A DNA stretch of 48,741 nt from Phycisphaerae bacterium (GTDB taxonomy: Bacteria > Planctomycetota > Phycisphaerae > UBA1845 > PWPN01): the NCBI GenBank assembly GCA_012729395.1, contig JAAYDF010000198.1:1-48741 (forward strand). The letters run 5' to 3'. Under the pieces are notes generated by a model that did no database searches, was not told the DNA's origin, and saw only the letters and a program-made list of their open reading frames with translations. This document shows, piece by piece, positions 7,684 to 15,226 of the stretch (position 1 is the first letter of the stretch; each line of letters starts with the position of its first letter). Both the position numbers and the translations under genes were made by a program.

Positions 7684-9102
7684 ATGTCCATCTGTCGTCA
7701 GGGTCAATCCGCGAGTCGGGTTATTGTGGCCGGCTTGGCCGTTTGGGTGGCCTCGGCGGCGATCGGTTTGCCGGCGGCTCAGGGGCAGGAGCAGCCGGGT
7801 CGCAAGCCCAATATCCTTTTCATCTTCACCGACGATCAGCGGGCGGACACGATCGCCGCTCTGGGGAACCCGGCTATCCAGACACCGGCGTTGGATTCTC
7901 TGGCCCGCCGGGGTTTTGTGTTCAGCAACGCCTACTGTTTCGGCAGCAACTGCCCGGCGGTTTGTCTGCCGAGTCGGAATATGCTCCTCAGCGGTCGGAC
8001 TTACTTCCGATGGGAGGGGCCGCAAGCCTCTGCTGATCAGCCCAATTTGCCGGTCACCTTGAGGCAAGCGGGCTATGTGACCTACCATCACGGCAAGAAG
8101 GGCAACACCGCGCTGAAGATCCAGGAGAAGTTCGATGTCAACAAGTACGTCGCCGACGATGCGGATCGCAGAAGCGAGCCGGCGCTGGCGATCGTGAATG
8201 AAGCCATCGACTTTCTGAGGAACAGAAAGGATGATCGGCCGTTTCTGATGTATCTGGCTCTCGGCAACCCGCACGATCCGCGTGTTGCTCCGCAGTCCTA
8301 TCTGGATTTGTACGAGGGTAATCGGATTCCGTTACCGAAGAACTTCCTGCCAGTTCATCCGTTCAACAACGGCGAGATGGTCATTCGCGACGAGCTTCTG
8401 GCCGGGTGGCCGCGGACGGAGGGGGAGATTCGGCGCCATGTGCACGAGTACTACGCGGTTATCACCGCGATGGATCATCAGATTGGCCGCCTGCTGGGTG
8501 TGCTGGGGGATCTTGGGTTGGAGAAGGACACGATCGTGATCTTCTCGTCTGACAACGGGTTGGCGGTCGGGAGTCACGGGCTGATGGGTAAGCAGAGTCT
8601 TTACGAGCACAGTACGAAGGTGCCGTTGTTGTTTGCCGGGCCGGGGATTCCGCAAGGTCGCAGTGACGCTCTGGCTTATCTGTTGGATGTGTTTCCCACG
8701 ATCTGTCAGTTGGCCGGGGTTGACGTGCCCGCGGGCTTGGATGGTCTGGGACTCAAGCCGGTGATCGAAGGCCGGCAGGAGAAGGTCAGGAACCATGCGG
8801 TGTTCGCCTATCGAGATCTGCAGCGGGCGATTCGGGGATCTCGCTTCAAGTTGATCCGCTATCCGAAGATTGGCAAGACGCAGTTGTTCGATTTGCGGTC
8901 GGACCCGGATGAGTTGCGGGACTTGTCTGATGATGCTCGCTATCAGGAGCGGCAGGAACGGCTGATGCGGCGTCTTGCCGAGGAGTTGCGTCGGCTGGGT
9001 GACGAGGCTCCGCTGACGGTTGAGCCGCCGGAAGATCCCACGTTTACGCCACCGACGGGCGAGGCGTTGGAGAAGCTGCTCGCACCGTTCAAGGCGAACT
9101 GA
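7684..9102 (+). CDS. Type I sulfatase, secreted
   Basis: This 472-residue arylsulfatase-family enzyme hydrolyses sulfate esters, probably on a polysaccharide. A signal peptide covers about residues 1-35. 'NILFIFTDDQR' supplies the paired metal-binding aspartates (50-51). CLPSR at 94-98 is the C-x-P-S-R motif, where Cys94 is converted to formylglycine. 'SSDNG' and 'HGLMGKQSLYEHSTKVPLL' give the later metal and substrate-binding blocks. Length and motif order match the family, so it should be active once matured. No formylglycine-generating enzyme is in the window. An AGGAA precedes the ATG. The gene converges with the lipoprotein gene 37 bp downstream. Confidence 0.95.
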   Translation: MSICRQGQSASRVIVAGLAVWVASAAIGLPAAQGQEQPGRKPNILFIFTDDQRADTIAALGNPAIQTPALDSLARRGFVFSNAYCFGSNCPAVCLPSRNMLLSGRTYFRWEGPQASADQPNLPVTLRQAGYVTYHHGKKGNTALKIQEKFDVNKYVADDADRRSEPALAIVNEAIDFLRNRKDDRPFLMYLALGNPHDPRVAPQSYLDLYEGNRIPLPKNFLPVHPFNNGEMVIRDELLAGWPRTEGEIRRHVHEYYAVITAMDHQIGRLLGVLGDLGLEKDTIVIFSSDNGLAVGSHGLMGKQSLYEHSTKVPLLFAGPGIPQGRSDALAYLLDVFPTICQLAGVDVPAGLDGLGLKPVIEGRQEKVRNHAVFAYRDLQRAIRGSRFKLIRYPKIGKTQLFDLRSDPDELRDLSDDARYQERQERLMRRLAEELRRLGDEAPLTVEPPEDPTFTPPTGEALEKLLAPFKAN

Positions 9103-9139
9103 GGGCGGGTTGTACTGGCCGTGGGGGCATTGGGTGGCT

Positions 9140-9715
9140 TCAATCGGCGGTCTGGCGTTCGAACCACAAGTCGGGCCCGATGAGCCACGCGCCGCGCTCG
9201 CGGTGCAATGGAATCACGAGCAGGTACTCGGTTTCGCTGGAGGCGGATTTGCCGCGAACACGCACGAAAGCCTCCTTGCCGCTTTCGAGATTCTCACCGA
9301 TCACGGTTGCGGAGCCGGGCTCGAAGAGCCGGTACTTGTGTAGCCAGGAGTCCATGACCATCTCGACGGCCTGCTCGGTTTGCAGGTTATCAGCCAATCC
9401 TTGCACCACGAGAAGTTGTCGCATGGCGGCCATGGCGGCTTTGGGGTCGGCGAGGGCCTTGAGGTTGGAGCGGTCCTGCTCTTCCAGGGCTTTGAGGAGG
9501 ATCCGGACGACGTCGGAGGGGGCACTGGTGGCGGACAGGCCGGCCGGGTAGGTGGTTGGCGTCGTGGTTGTGGTGGGGGCGGGGGCGGTGGTGGCGGGCT
9601 GGGTATCGGGCGGTGGTGCGTCTTTGGGCCGTTCACAACCGATCAAGGTCCAGGAGAGAAGGGTGCCGCCCGTGAGAACACAGGCACTTATTCGCGAGGA
9701 AAACCGGCCGGTCAT
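9140..9715 (-). CDS. Hypothetical lipoprotein
   Basis: This 191-residue protein starts MTGRFSSR and has a lipoprotein signal ending in LIGC. A Pro/Thr-rich linker of about 35 residues follows, then a compact alpha/beta domain with helices around 'RILLKALEEQDRSNL' and strands such as 'EAFVRVRGKS' and 'EYLLVIPLHRERGAWLIG'. That strand pattern recalls small NTF2-like or DUF4878-like folds, but I cannot assign a family. I preferred the ATG at 9715 over the in-frame one at 9787 because the signal peptide begins there and a GGAG lies about 9 bp upstream. It is convergent with the sulfatase. Confidence 0.7.
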   Translation of the reverse strand: MTGRFSSRISACVLTGGTLLSWTLIGCERPKDAPPPDTQPATTAPAPTTTTTPTTYPAGLSATSAPSDVVRILLKALEEQDRSNLKALADPKAAMAAMRQLLVVQGLADNLQTEQAVEMVMDSWLHKYRLFEPGSATVIGENLESGKEAFVRVRGKSASSETEYLLVIPLHRERGAWLIGPDLWFERQTAD

Positions 9716-9970
9716 GAGCGATGCTCCGCGTTGGGCTCCAGTGATCTGCCGCAGGGCGAGAGGATGCCTCGCCCTCGGTTGGGTCATGATACCGGACTAT
9801 GGCGGCAGACCACAATATGCGGGCGGAGGTTGTGTCATGGCATTCCGGCGTATCCTTCATGGCTCGATTCACCGGTCGAGAATCGGGGTTGGTGATGCCG
9901 TATGCGTTTCTGGCACCTCTTGTGAGAGCGCCGCGGGGAGCTCTGGGTCGGCTGCGGCTTGGCTGAGCTC

Positions 9971-10264
9971 GCCGGTCGCCACGGGGGGCGACCGCTACGG
10001 GGTTGGCGTGATGCTCGCCGGTCGCCACGGGGGGCGACCGCTACGGGGCTGGCGTGGTGTTCGCCGGTCGCCGCGGGGGGCGACCGCTACGGTGGGCGTC
10101 CGTGTGGCACTGCCCTGTGAGCCGTGCATGTGTGCAGGGCTTCCTCGGCACCGGCCTTGCCACCAAGCACGCCCCGGTCGCCGCGGGGGGCGACCGCTAC
10201 GGGGCTGGCGTGATGTTCGCCGGTCGCCGCGGGGGGCGACCGCTACGAGGCTGGCGTGATGCTC
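9971..10264. repeat. Tandem array of 46-bp palindromic (REP-like) units
   Basis: Units start at 9971, 10017 and 10063, then after an interruption at about 10173 and 10219; the period is exactly 46 bp within each block. Each unit carries CGGTCGCC, a short loop rCGGGG, then GGCGACCG, so each can form an 8-bp-stem hairpin. GCTACGGGGYTGGCGTGATG follows, then TTCGCC or CTCGCC leading into the next unit. Copies vary at A/G in the loop and T/C downstream. The block between units 3 and 4 (about 10100-10172) is unrelated sequence. The same arms flank the longer palindrome at 2602-2680. The array sits beyond the 3' end of the zinc-ribbon membrane protein gene. The remaining intergenic part, 9716-9970, shows no gene. 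Confidence 0.9.
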
Positions 10265-10274
10265 GCTGGCGTTG

Positions 10275-11231
10275 TTACTCGATGGGCTTGGTTGCTGAGT
10301 TGTGCGCTCGGATGGTCTGCGTCAGCATGGAGACGCACGCCAATGAGGTGGTCAGGGTGGCGACGTAGGTCAGGAGCCCCAGCAAGACAAGAAGTACTTG
10401 GCAGCAGGGGGCCTGATAGCCAATAAGCGATGTCATGGCGTTGAGTGGAGCTGGCGTCCAGAGAGCATGGACAGCAAGCAGCCCGATCAGGATGGCGGCC
10501 AGGAGCATCCAGAGGGCGAGCAAGGCGGTAGAGACTTTGGCAGCACGCAGCACGGTTTCGTTGCGGGCTCGCCGGCCGAGTCCCGAAATGGTTCGGAGGC
10601 TGAGTATACCGGCCGCGCCGCATATCAGGAATGACAGGGATATTGTGAGCGAGGAGAACGCAAGGATGCCGCAGACAAAGAGGAAGCCATCGATCAGAAG
10701 CAGGGCGATGATGGCCGATGGTGGCCAGGGACTCGGTTCGGCATGCCTGGTGGCGAGGGGGGCGCTGATGCCCATCAGGCCACAACCGAGCAGGAGCAGG
10801 GCTAACGCAGAGCCCCCAACTCCGAGGACTGGGGCACCAACGCACAATCCGCCAAGAACGACAATCGGTGCCACATGCCCCACGGCCAGCATGATCGCCG
10901 CCGCCCGGAGACCTTTTAGCCCGTTGAGGGGCGCGTAGCGCAGTTCACTGGACCGGAGGCTGTCGATGACCTCGTGGCCGCATTCCGGGCATCGCGAGTT
11001 GATGGGCATTGTCCGCAGGTTGTAGCCGCAATGCACGCAGGAGACATCGGTCGCGACGGTCAGATCGGTTTGGCGGATGGTCTCCAGTGCAATGGAGGCC
11101 CCAATTGGCTGGCCGCAGTGGGGGCACACGTCGTGGAGTTTCGCACCTCGCAGGTTGCCGTCGCAGGCTACGCAGGTGATGTCCGCGTCCAGCGTTGCCG
11201 CGGTGTCATTGCAGTGGGTGTCCGTGTTCAT
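10275..11231 (-). CDS. Membrane protein with two N-terminal zinc ribbons
   Basis: This 318-residue protein opens with two CxxC...CxxC zinc-ribbon units: 'CVACDGNLR...CPHCG' and 'CVHCGYNLRTMP...CPECG'. Five or more hydrophobic segments follow ('AAIMLAVGHVAPIVVLGGL', 'GGSALALLLLGCGLMG' and later ones), so the ribbons face the cytoplasm on a polytopic membrane domain. The 'C-GYNLR-CPECG' ribbon on membrane proteins is a frequent planctomycete theme of unknown function. The ATG at 11231 was chosen because a GGAG is placed upstream; an in-frame ATG at 11267 would add 12 residues. The 3' end abuts the palindromic repeat array. No partner gene suggests its role. Confidence 0.75.
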   Translation of the reverse strand: MNTDTHCNDTAATLDADITCVACDGNLRGAKLHDVCPHCGQPIGASIALETIRQTDLTVATDVSCVHCGYNLRTMPINSRCPECGHEVIDSLRSSELRYAPLNGLKGLRAAAIMLAVGHVAPIVVLGGLCVGAPVLGVGGSALALLLLGCGLMGISAPLATRHAEPSPWPPSAIIALLLIDGFLFVCGILAFSSLTISLSFLICGAAGILSLRTISGLGRRARNETVLRAAKVSTALLALWMLLAAILIGLLAVHALWTPAPLNAMTSLIGYQAPCCQVLLVLLGLLTYVATLTTSLACVSMLTQTIRAHNSATKPIE

Positions 11232-11255
11232 CAGTGGTCGCCGCTCCAGATGGTT

Positions 11256-11310
11256 GCGGGTGGGCACCCGCGGGAGGCTTTCATACTCCAGGCTTGCCGA
11301 TTTGGCAAGC
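11256..11310. promoter_or_regulatory. Two perfect stem-loops in the leader of the zinc-ribbon gene
   Basis: GCGGGTG (11256-11262) pairs with CACCCGC (11265-11271), and GCTTGCC (11292-11298) pairs with GGCAAGC (11304-11310) around GATTT. Both are perfect 7-bp stems between the end of the nrnA-like gene and the start of the membrane-protein gene. Neither is followed by a T-run, so a classical terminator is unlikely; an RNA leader structure or operator sites are possible. Confidence 0.45.
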
Positions 11311-11407
11311 GTGATACCTGCGAAAGGAGCGAGCGCCGCGCGGATTGCAGCCGAGCGGCTCTCGGGTATGGCGAACGGTGGCTCTCACAAACAGCCATTC
11401 TGCGGTA

Positions 11408-12433
11408 TCAGCCGCTCGTTACCGCGGCGATGAGCTTGGGTAGGATTTCGTTCTGGGCTCGTTCGAGAGGGCCGGCGACGCGGACACCAGCGGCACGGCG
11501 ATGGCCTCCGCCGCCCAATTCCTTTGCCAGGGCGGACACATCGACATCGCGGCCGCAGACTTCGGGCGATTTGCTTCGCAGGTTGACGCGGACGCGTCCG
11601 TCTTCGAGCACGTTGAAGAGCACGGAGGCGACGACCTGTGCGGCGGCCATGGGCTCGTTGATCAACTCCTCGCAGTCGGCCGGTGTTGCCCCGGCGACTT
11701 GGAGCATGTCGGGCGTGAGGATCATGCCGGCGACGCGGCCTTCGGCGTGCAGTTGGAGCGTGGCGAGTAGGAGGGCCTTGAGTCTCAGGCGGGCCGGCGT
11801 CCAGGACTCGTACAGGCGGGCATAGAGCATGTCGGCTTTGACGCCCAGACGCAGCAGCTGGGCGGCGGCGGTCAGGGTGCGGTCGTCGGTATTGGAGAAG
11901 CGGAACCATCCGGTGTCGGTGGCGATGCCGACGAACAGGTCCTCGGCCGTGGTTTGATCGATGGGCCAGTTCATCAGTCGGCACCAGTCGAACAGCAGCC
12001 CGCACGCCGACGCGGACGACGCATCGCCCGCGTAGATTGCGGTGGTGCCTTGTCCGTCGAGGGCGTCCCAGGTGGCGTGATGATCCAGCACGATGCGTGG
12101 CAGCCTGCTGGCCCGCAGGTAATCGGCCGCCGGCTCGAGTTGGGACCAACTACCGGTGTCCACGATCAGGATGCCGTCATAACCGGCGTCCATTTGTGCG
12201 GGATCATGGAGCGGGCAGCGCTCGAACGGGCAGGACTCGGTGAGAAAGGCATAGCGTGGCAAGCAGTCGCCGTAGATGCAGGCGGTGGCCTGCCGGCCCG
12301 CGGCGGTGATCACTCGCCACATGGCCGCCATCGCGCCGTAGGCGTCGCCGTCCGGACGGTCGTGGGACAGCAGCAGGGTCCTCGGCCATAGCTGGACTTG
12401 CTGGCCCGCCTGTTGGAGGAGCGCGACGTTCAT
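11408..12433 (-). CDS. DHH/DHHA1 phosphoesterase, NrnA-like (oligoribonuclease / pAp phosphatase)
   Basis: This 341-residue cytoplasmic enzyme is of the type that degrades nanoRNA and, in many bacteria, dephosphorylates pAp. DHH motifs I-IV are intact. 'SHDRPDGDAYG' (23-33) and 'VDTG' (91-94) supply metal ligands, LDHH (116-119) is the name-giving motif, and 'GIATDTGWF' places Asp173. The C-terminal DHHA1 domain carries the substrate loop GGGGHRRAAG near residue 310. Length fits NrnA. It could also act on cyclic dinucleotide breakdown products, as related DHH proteins do. It is divergent from the PAS/AAA+ regulator and followed, after 140-176 bp, by the zinc-ribbon protein on the same strand. 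Confidence 0.9.
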   Translation of the reverse strand: MNVALLQQAGQQVQLWPRTLLLSHDRPDGDAYGAMAAMWRVITAAGRQATACIYGDCLPRYAFLTESCPFERCPLHDPAQMDAGYDGILIVDTGSWSQLEPAADYLRASRLPRIVLDHHATWDALDGQGTTAIYAGDASSASACGLLFDWCRLMNWPIDQTTAEDLFVGIATDTGWFRFSNTDDRTLTAAAQLLRLGVKADMLYARLYESWTPARLRLKALLLATLQLHAEGRVAGMILTPDMLQVAGATPADCEELINEPMAAAQVVASVLFNVLEDGRVRVNLRSKSPEVCGRDVDVSALAKELGGGGHRRAAGVRVAGPLERAQNEILPKLIAAVTSG

Positions 12434-12927
12434 GTGACGTTTCCGTCGGCCGAGCCATTGTGCCGCGTGGCATGCGTTCCGATCGGCCCGTCGGATCGCG
12501 CCCCCGGTGCAGTGCGTCGGCCCGGGGTCCGTACGTGTTTAGCGTTTAGGAAAGGGGGACAGGCACTTTCTTGCCTTGAAGCCCTTCTGACGCAACGGTA
12601 TCGCCAGGCCCTCAAGTGACTGATCCACGTGGAAAGCCTCCATGTCTGCAAAAAGGAGCCAGTCCCCGGACGCCAAAGACGCACCAAAGTTCGGCCCGGG
12701 CATAGTAACCGAAGCGGCAAGCGGGTTAAAGGCAGATTGAACGGGCGATGGTTGCCCCTGCGGCCGCTTGCGTGTCTTCGTTTGCCGCATCTGTCCTGGT
12801 TTCGGGCGCTGAGGGCGGTGCCCGCGTGGATACGCTGAGAAAAATGCGCGTGTTGCTTGACTCTTGGGGCACCACCCCTACGATCCCGTGTGGCCAGCCT
12901 TCCTACCCTTGGACCGGGGCAAATACG
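12434..12927. other. Divergent intergenic region holding a repeat element
   Basis: This 494-bp gap separates the NrnA-like gene and the PAS/AAA+ regulator, which are transcribed away from each other. It contains the inverted-repeat element at 12555-12667. Otherwise there is no supported gene; reading frames across it look like repeat sequence. Promoters of both genes should lie here but none is clear. Confidence 0.5.
12555..12667. mobile_element. Miniature inverted-repeat element with GGGGAC termini
   Basis: The left end GGGGACAGGCACTTTCTTGC (12555-12574) and the reverse complement of the right end, GGGGACTGGCTCCTTTTTGC (12648-12667), match at 16 of 20 positions. An inner inverted repeat (CTTGAAGCCC near 12575 with GGCCCTCAAG near 12607) makes it highly foldable. 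From memory, GGGGACAGGCAC-type sequences occur as REP-like elements mobilised by Y1 (IS200-type) transposases in several phyla. No transposase is encoded here, so it would be a non-autonomous copy. Confidence 0.65.
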
Positions 12928-14379
12928 ATGAGCGACCAAACGCTGGAAACGATTTCAATGGATCGCATTCTCGCAAACACCCAAGACGGTGTTTTTGTTC
13001 TTGACGAGCAGAGGCGATTCGTGTTCTTCAATCCGGCGTGCGAACGGTTGACCGGCTTTCGCGCGCAGGAGGTGCTCCAGAGCGACCGTGCTTGCAGTGA
13101 GTTTCTGGATTGTCGGGATGAGCAGGGGCGACCGCTGGCGGGAGGTCTCTGCCCGGGCTTGGGCGTCGCCAGGGGCGATCGGTCCGTGGCCCGTCAGGTG
13201 ATGCAGTTGACCACGCGTGCGGGCGAGCGCCGTTGGATCGAGACGCTGTACACGCCGCTGCGCGATGCCCATGGCGAAGGCGGGGGGCTGATCGGGGTGA
13301 TGCGTGAGATCACCGAGCTGCGGGAGCGTGAGGAGGGCTATCGCGAGACGATCGAGGAGCTGCGTGACGAGGTTGAACGACTGCATCAGCGTATGCGCGA
13401 GCAGTACGGTTTCGTCAGTATCGTGACCCGTTCGCCGGGTATGCGGCTTGTGTTGGACAGGATTCGGTCCGCTTGTGAGAACGGCAGCCCGGTGCTGATT
13501 TGCGGTGAGGCGGGCACGGGCAAGGAGCGGGTTGCTCGGACGATCCACTTCAACGGCTTGCAGAAGGACGGCCCCTTTGTGGCGTCCAGCGTAGCGGCCG
13601 CGCCCGCGGATCGGATCGAGGCGGAGCTGTTCGGGCAGGTGGGCGTCGGGGCGGCGGTCGGCAGCGGAGAAGGCTGCGGGCTGTACCGTGCGGCGGATGG
13701 TGGCACGCTGTTCATCGAGGGCGTGGACCGCTTGCCGGGCAGCACGCAGGCCAGGTTGTTGGGGGCGATCGAGGAACGTGCGGTTCGGCCTGTCGGGGGC
13801 ATCGAGCCGGTGGCGGCTCATGTACGGGTGATCGCCTCGGCGAACCTGCCCTTGGAGGCTCTGGCTTCTTCGGGTGCCTTGCGTGAGGATCTGCTCTACC
13901 GTCTGAGTGTGATTTCGATTGAGATGCCGCCGTTGCGTGCCCGCAAGGAGGACATTCCCCTGCTGGTTCACCAGTTCATCGGGCAGCTCAACCAGCAAGG
14001 CATGCGGCAGGTAAAGGAAGTGGGGGCGGAAGTGTGGGAGATCCTTGATCGGCACGATTGGCCGGGGAACGTTCAGGAGTTGCACAACGTGATCGAGTCC
14101 GCGTTCGCGTCGGGCACCGGTGAGGCGCTCACCGGGGAGGCGATTCGCCTTCCGGCGGCACATGTGTCTCTTCATGAGTCGGCGGGCCGGGCGGGAGGCT
14201 CCGGTGTCCTGCCTCTCGATGATTTGCTGGCCGACTATGAGCGGCAGGCGATCTTGAACGCGTTGCGGCAGACCAACGGGCAACGAAGCCTTGCCGCGCG
14301 CAGGATGGGTATTTCCCGCAGTCGTCTGTATCGCCGCATGGAGGCGTTGGGCATCGTTCCCAAGCTGGCAGGTATGTGA
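12928..14379 (+). CDS. PAS-AAA+-Fis regulator resembling sigma-54 activators, with degenerate core motifs
   Basis: This 483-residue protein has a PAS sensor (about 12-130) with cysteines at 56, 62 and 75. A short coiled coil (130-160) leads to a sigma-54-type AAA+ domain (about 165-395) and a Fis helix-turn-helix (435-475, 'RSLAARRMGISRSRLYRRM'). Walker A is fine (GEAGTGKE, 193-200), and the arginine segment 'LREDLLYRL' and 'WPGNVQEL' are normal. The sigma-54 contact loop GAFTGA is replaced by GAAVGS (241-246). The Walker B pair Asp-Glu is Glu264-Gly265, removing the residue needed for ATP hydrolysis. I infer DNA binding without canonical sigma-54 activation. The ATG at 12928 was chosen because the PAS domain begins right after it; the longer frame runs into repeat sequence. 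Confidence 0.85.
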   Translation: MSDQTLETISMDRILANTQDGVFVLDEQRRFVFFNPACERLTGFRAQEVLQSDRACSEFLDCRDEQGRPLAGGLCPGLGVARGDRSVARQVMQLTTRAGERRWIETLYTPLRDAHGEGGGLIGVMREITELREREEGYRETIEELRDEVERLHQRMREQYGFVSIVTRSPGMRLVLDRIRSACENGSPVLICGEAGTGKERVARTIHFNGLQKDGPFVASSVAAAPADRIEAELFGQVGVGAAVGSGEGCGLYRAADGGTLFIEGVDRLPGSTQARLLGAIEERAVRPVGGIEPVAAHVRVIASANLPLEALASSGALREDLLYRLSVISIEMPPLRARKEDIPLLVHQFIGQLNQQGMRQVKEVGAEVWEILDRHDWPGNVQELHNVIESAFASGTGEALTGEAIRLPAAHVSLHESAGRAGGSGVLPLDDLLADYERQAILNALRQTNGQRSLAARRMGISRSRLYRRMEALGIVPKLAGM

Positions 14380-14457
14380 TCGGGATCGTGATGGCGGCTG
14401 GATTCGGTCGGACGGCAGGGTGATCGATGGCAGGGCGTCCAGGCATGATTTCCGCGT

Positions 14458-15159
14458 TCAATCGTTGATCCGCGTGGTCGAGAGATCGGCTTTGCGCATC
14501 AGCACCACATCTTGTGTGGGAATCTCGCAGTCCCAGCCGAGTTGTGCCGCGAGGTAGTGGAAGGTTTGCGGGCGATAGAACACGACGTGGGTCGGGTCGC
14601 GGCGGTAATGCCAGTCGGCGAAGCGTCGATCGTCGGTGGCGAAGCAGGTCATGATCGCCAGCCAGCCGCCGGGCCGCAGCAGGGCGTCGAGCCGGGCGAA
14701 CTCGCGGGCGGGCTGATGGAAATGCTCGGCCACCTCGGTGCAGGTGATGAAATCGTAGGTGTGTCGCAGTGCCGAGGCGTCGGGGTGGAAGAAGGGGTCA
14801 TAGAGGCGGACGGTATGTCCGGCCTCGGTGAGCATATGGGCAAGTGCCGGCCCGGGTCCGCAGCCATAGTCGAGGCCCTCGCGGCCGGGCGGAAGCTTGT
14901 CCAGCAACGGCGTGGCCAGCCTGCTGAGGAAGCTCCTGTAACCGGCGTCGTGCGGATCGTTCTCGTGCAGCAGGTAACGCGCTCGCTCAGTGGGCCTGTC
15001 GGGAAGCTGTGCGATATCGAGGAAAGTGGCGGCGCAGGTGGGGCAACGCCAGTAGTCTTGTCCCTCTATCACCTGGAAAGGGATAACATGGCCGGACCGG
15101 CAGACCCGGCAGGGATTCGCAGCGGGAAGGCAGTCGTTTTGGGTTGCCAAGCCGGTCAT
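14458..15159 (-). CDS. Class I SAM-dependent methyltransferase with zinc ribbon
   Basis: This 233-residue protein has an N-terminal zinc ribbon ('CRVC...CPTC', residues 18-41) and a Rossmann methyltransferase domain. Motif I is 'LDYGCGPGPALAHML' (about 95-109) and motif II acid lies in 'RLYDPFFHPD'. The post-I segment 'TCTEVAEHFHQPAREF' and 'LLRPGGWLAIMT' follow. The arrangement matches methyltransferase domain-containing proteins whose substrate may be lipid or sugar; it cannot be deduced here. It starts 67 bp after the stop of prfC on the same strand, with a GGAG immediately upstream, so the two may be co-transcribed. The gene converges with the PAS/AAA+ regulator. Confidence 0.85.
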   Translation of the reverse strand: MTGLATQNDCLPAANPCRVCRSGHVIPFQVIEGQDYWRCPTCAATFLDIAQLPDRPTERARYLLHENDPHDAGYRSFLSRLATPLLDKLPPGREGLDYGCGPGPALAHMLTEAGHTVRLYDPFFHPDASALRHTYDFITCTEVAEHFHQPAREFARLDALLRPGGWLAIMTCFATDDRRFADWHYRRDPTHVVFYRPQTFHYLAAQLGWDCEIPTQDVVLMRKADLSTTRIND

Positions 15160-15226
15160 CGCTCCATCAACTCTTCAAGTCCGGTTCTCACTGTGTTGGG
15201 AGTCCGGCCCGTGATGCCTTTGCGTC

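Noticed and set aside
12539-12790. 83-residue minus-strand frame as a transposase remnant
   Set aside because: It spans the inverted-repeat element and contains no Y1 motifs, so it is probably translation of repeat sequence.
12955-14283. Minus-strand frame of 442 residues
   Set aside because: It is antisense to the PAS/AAA+/Fis gene, which has conserved motifs.
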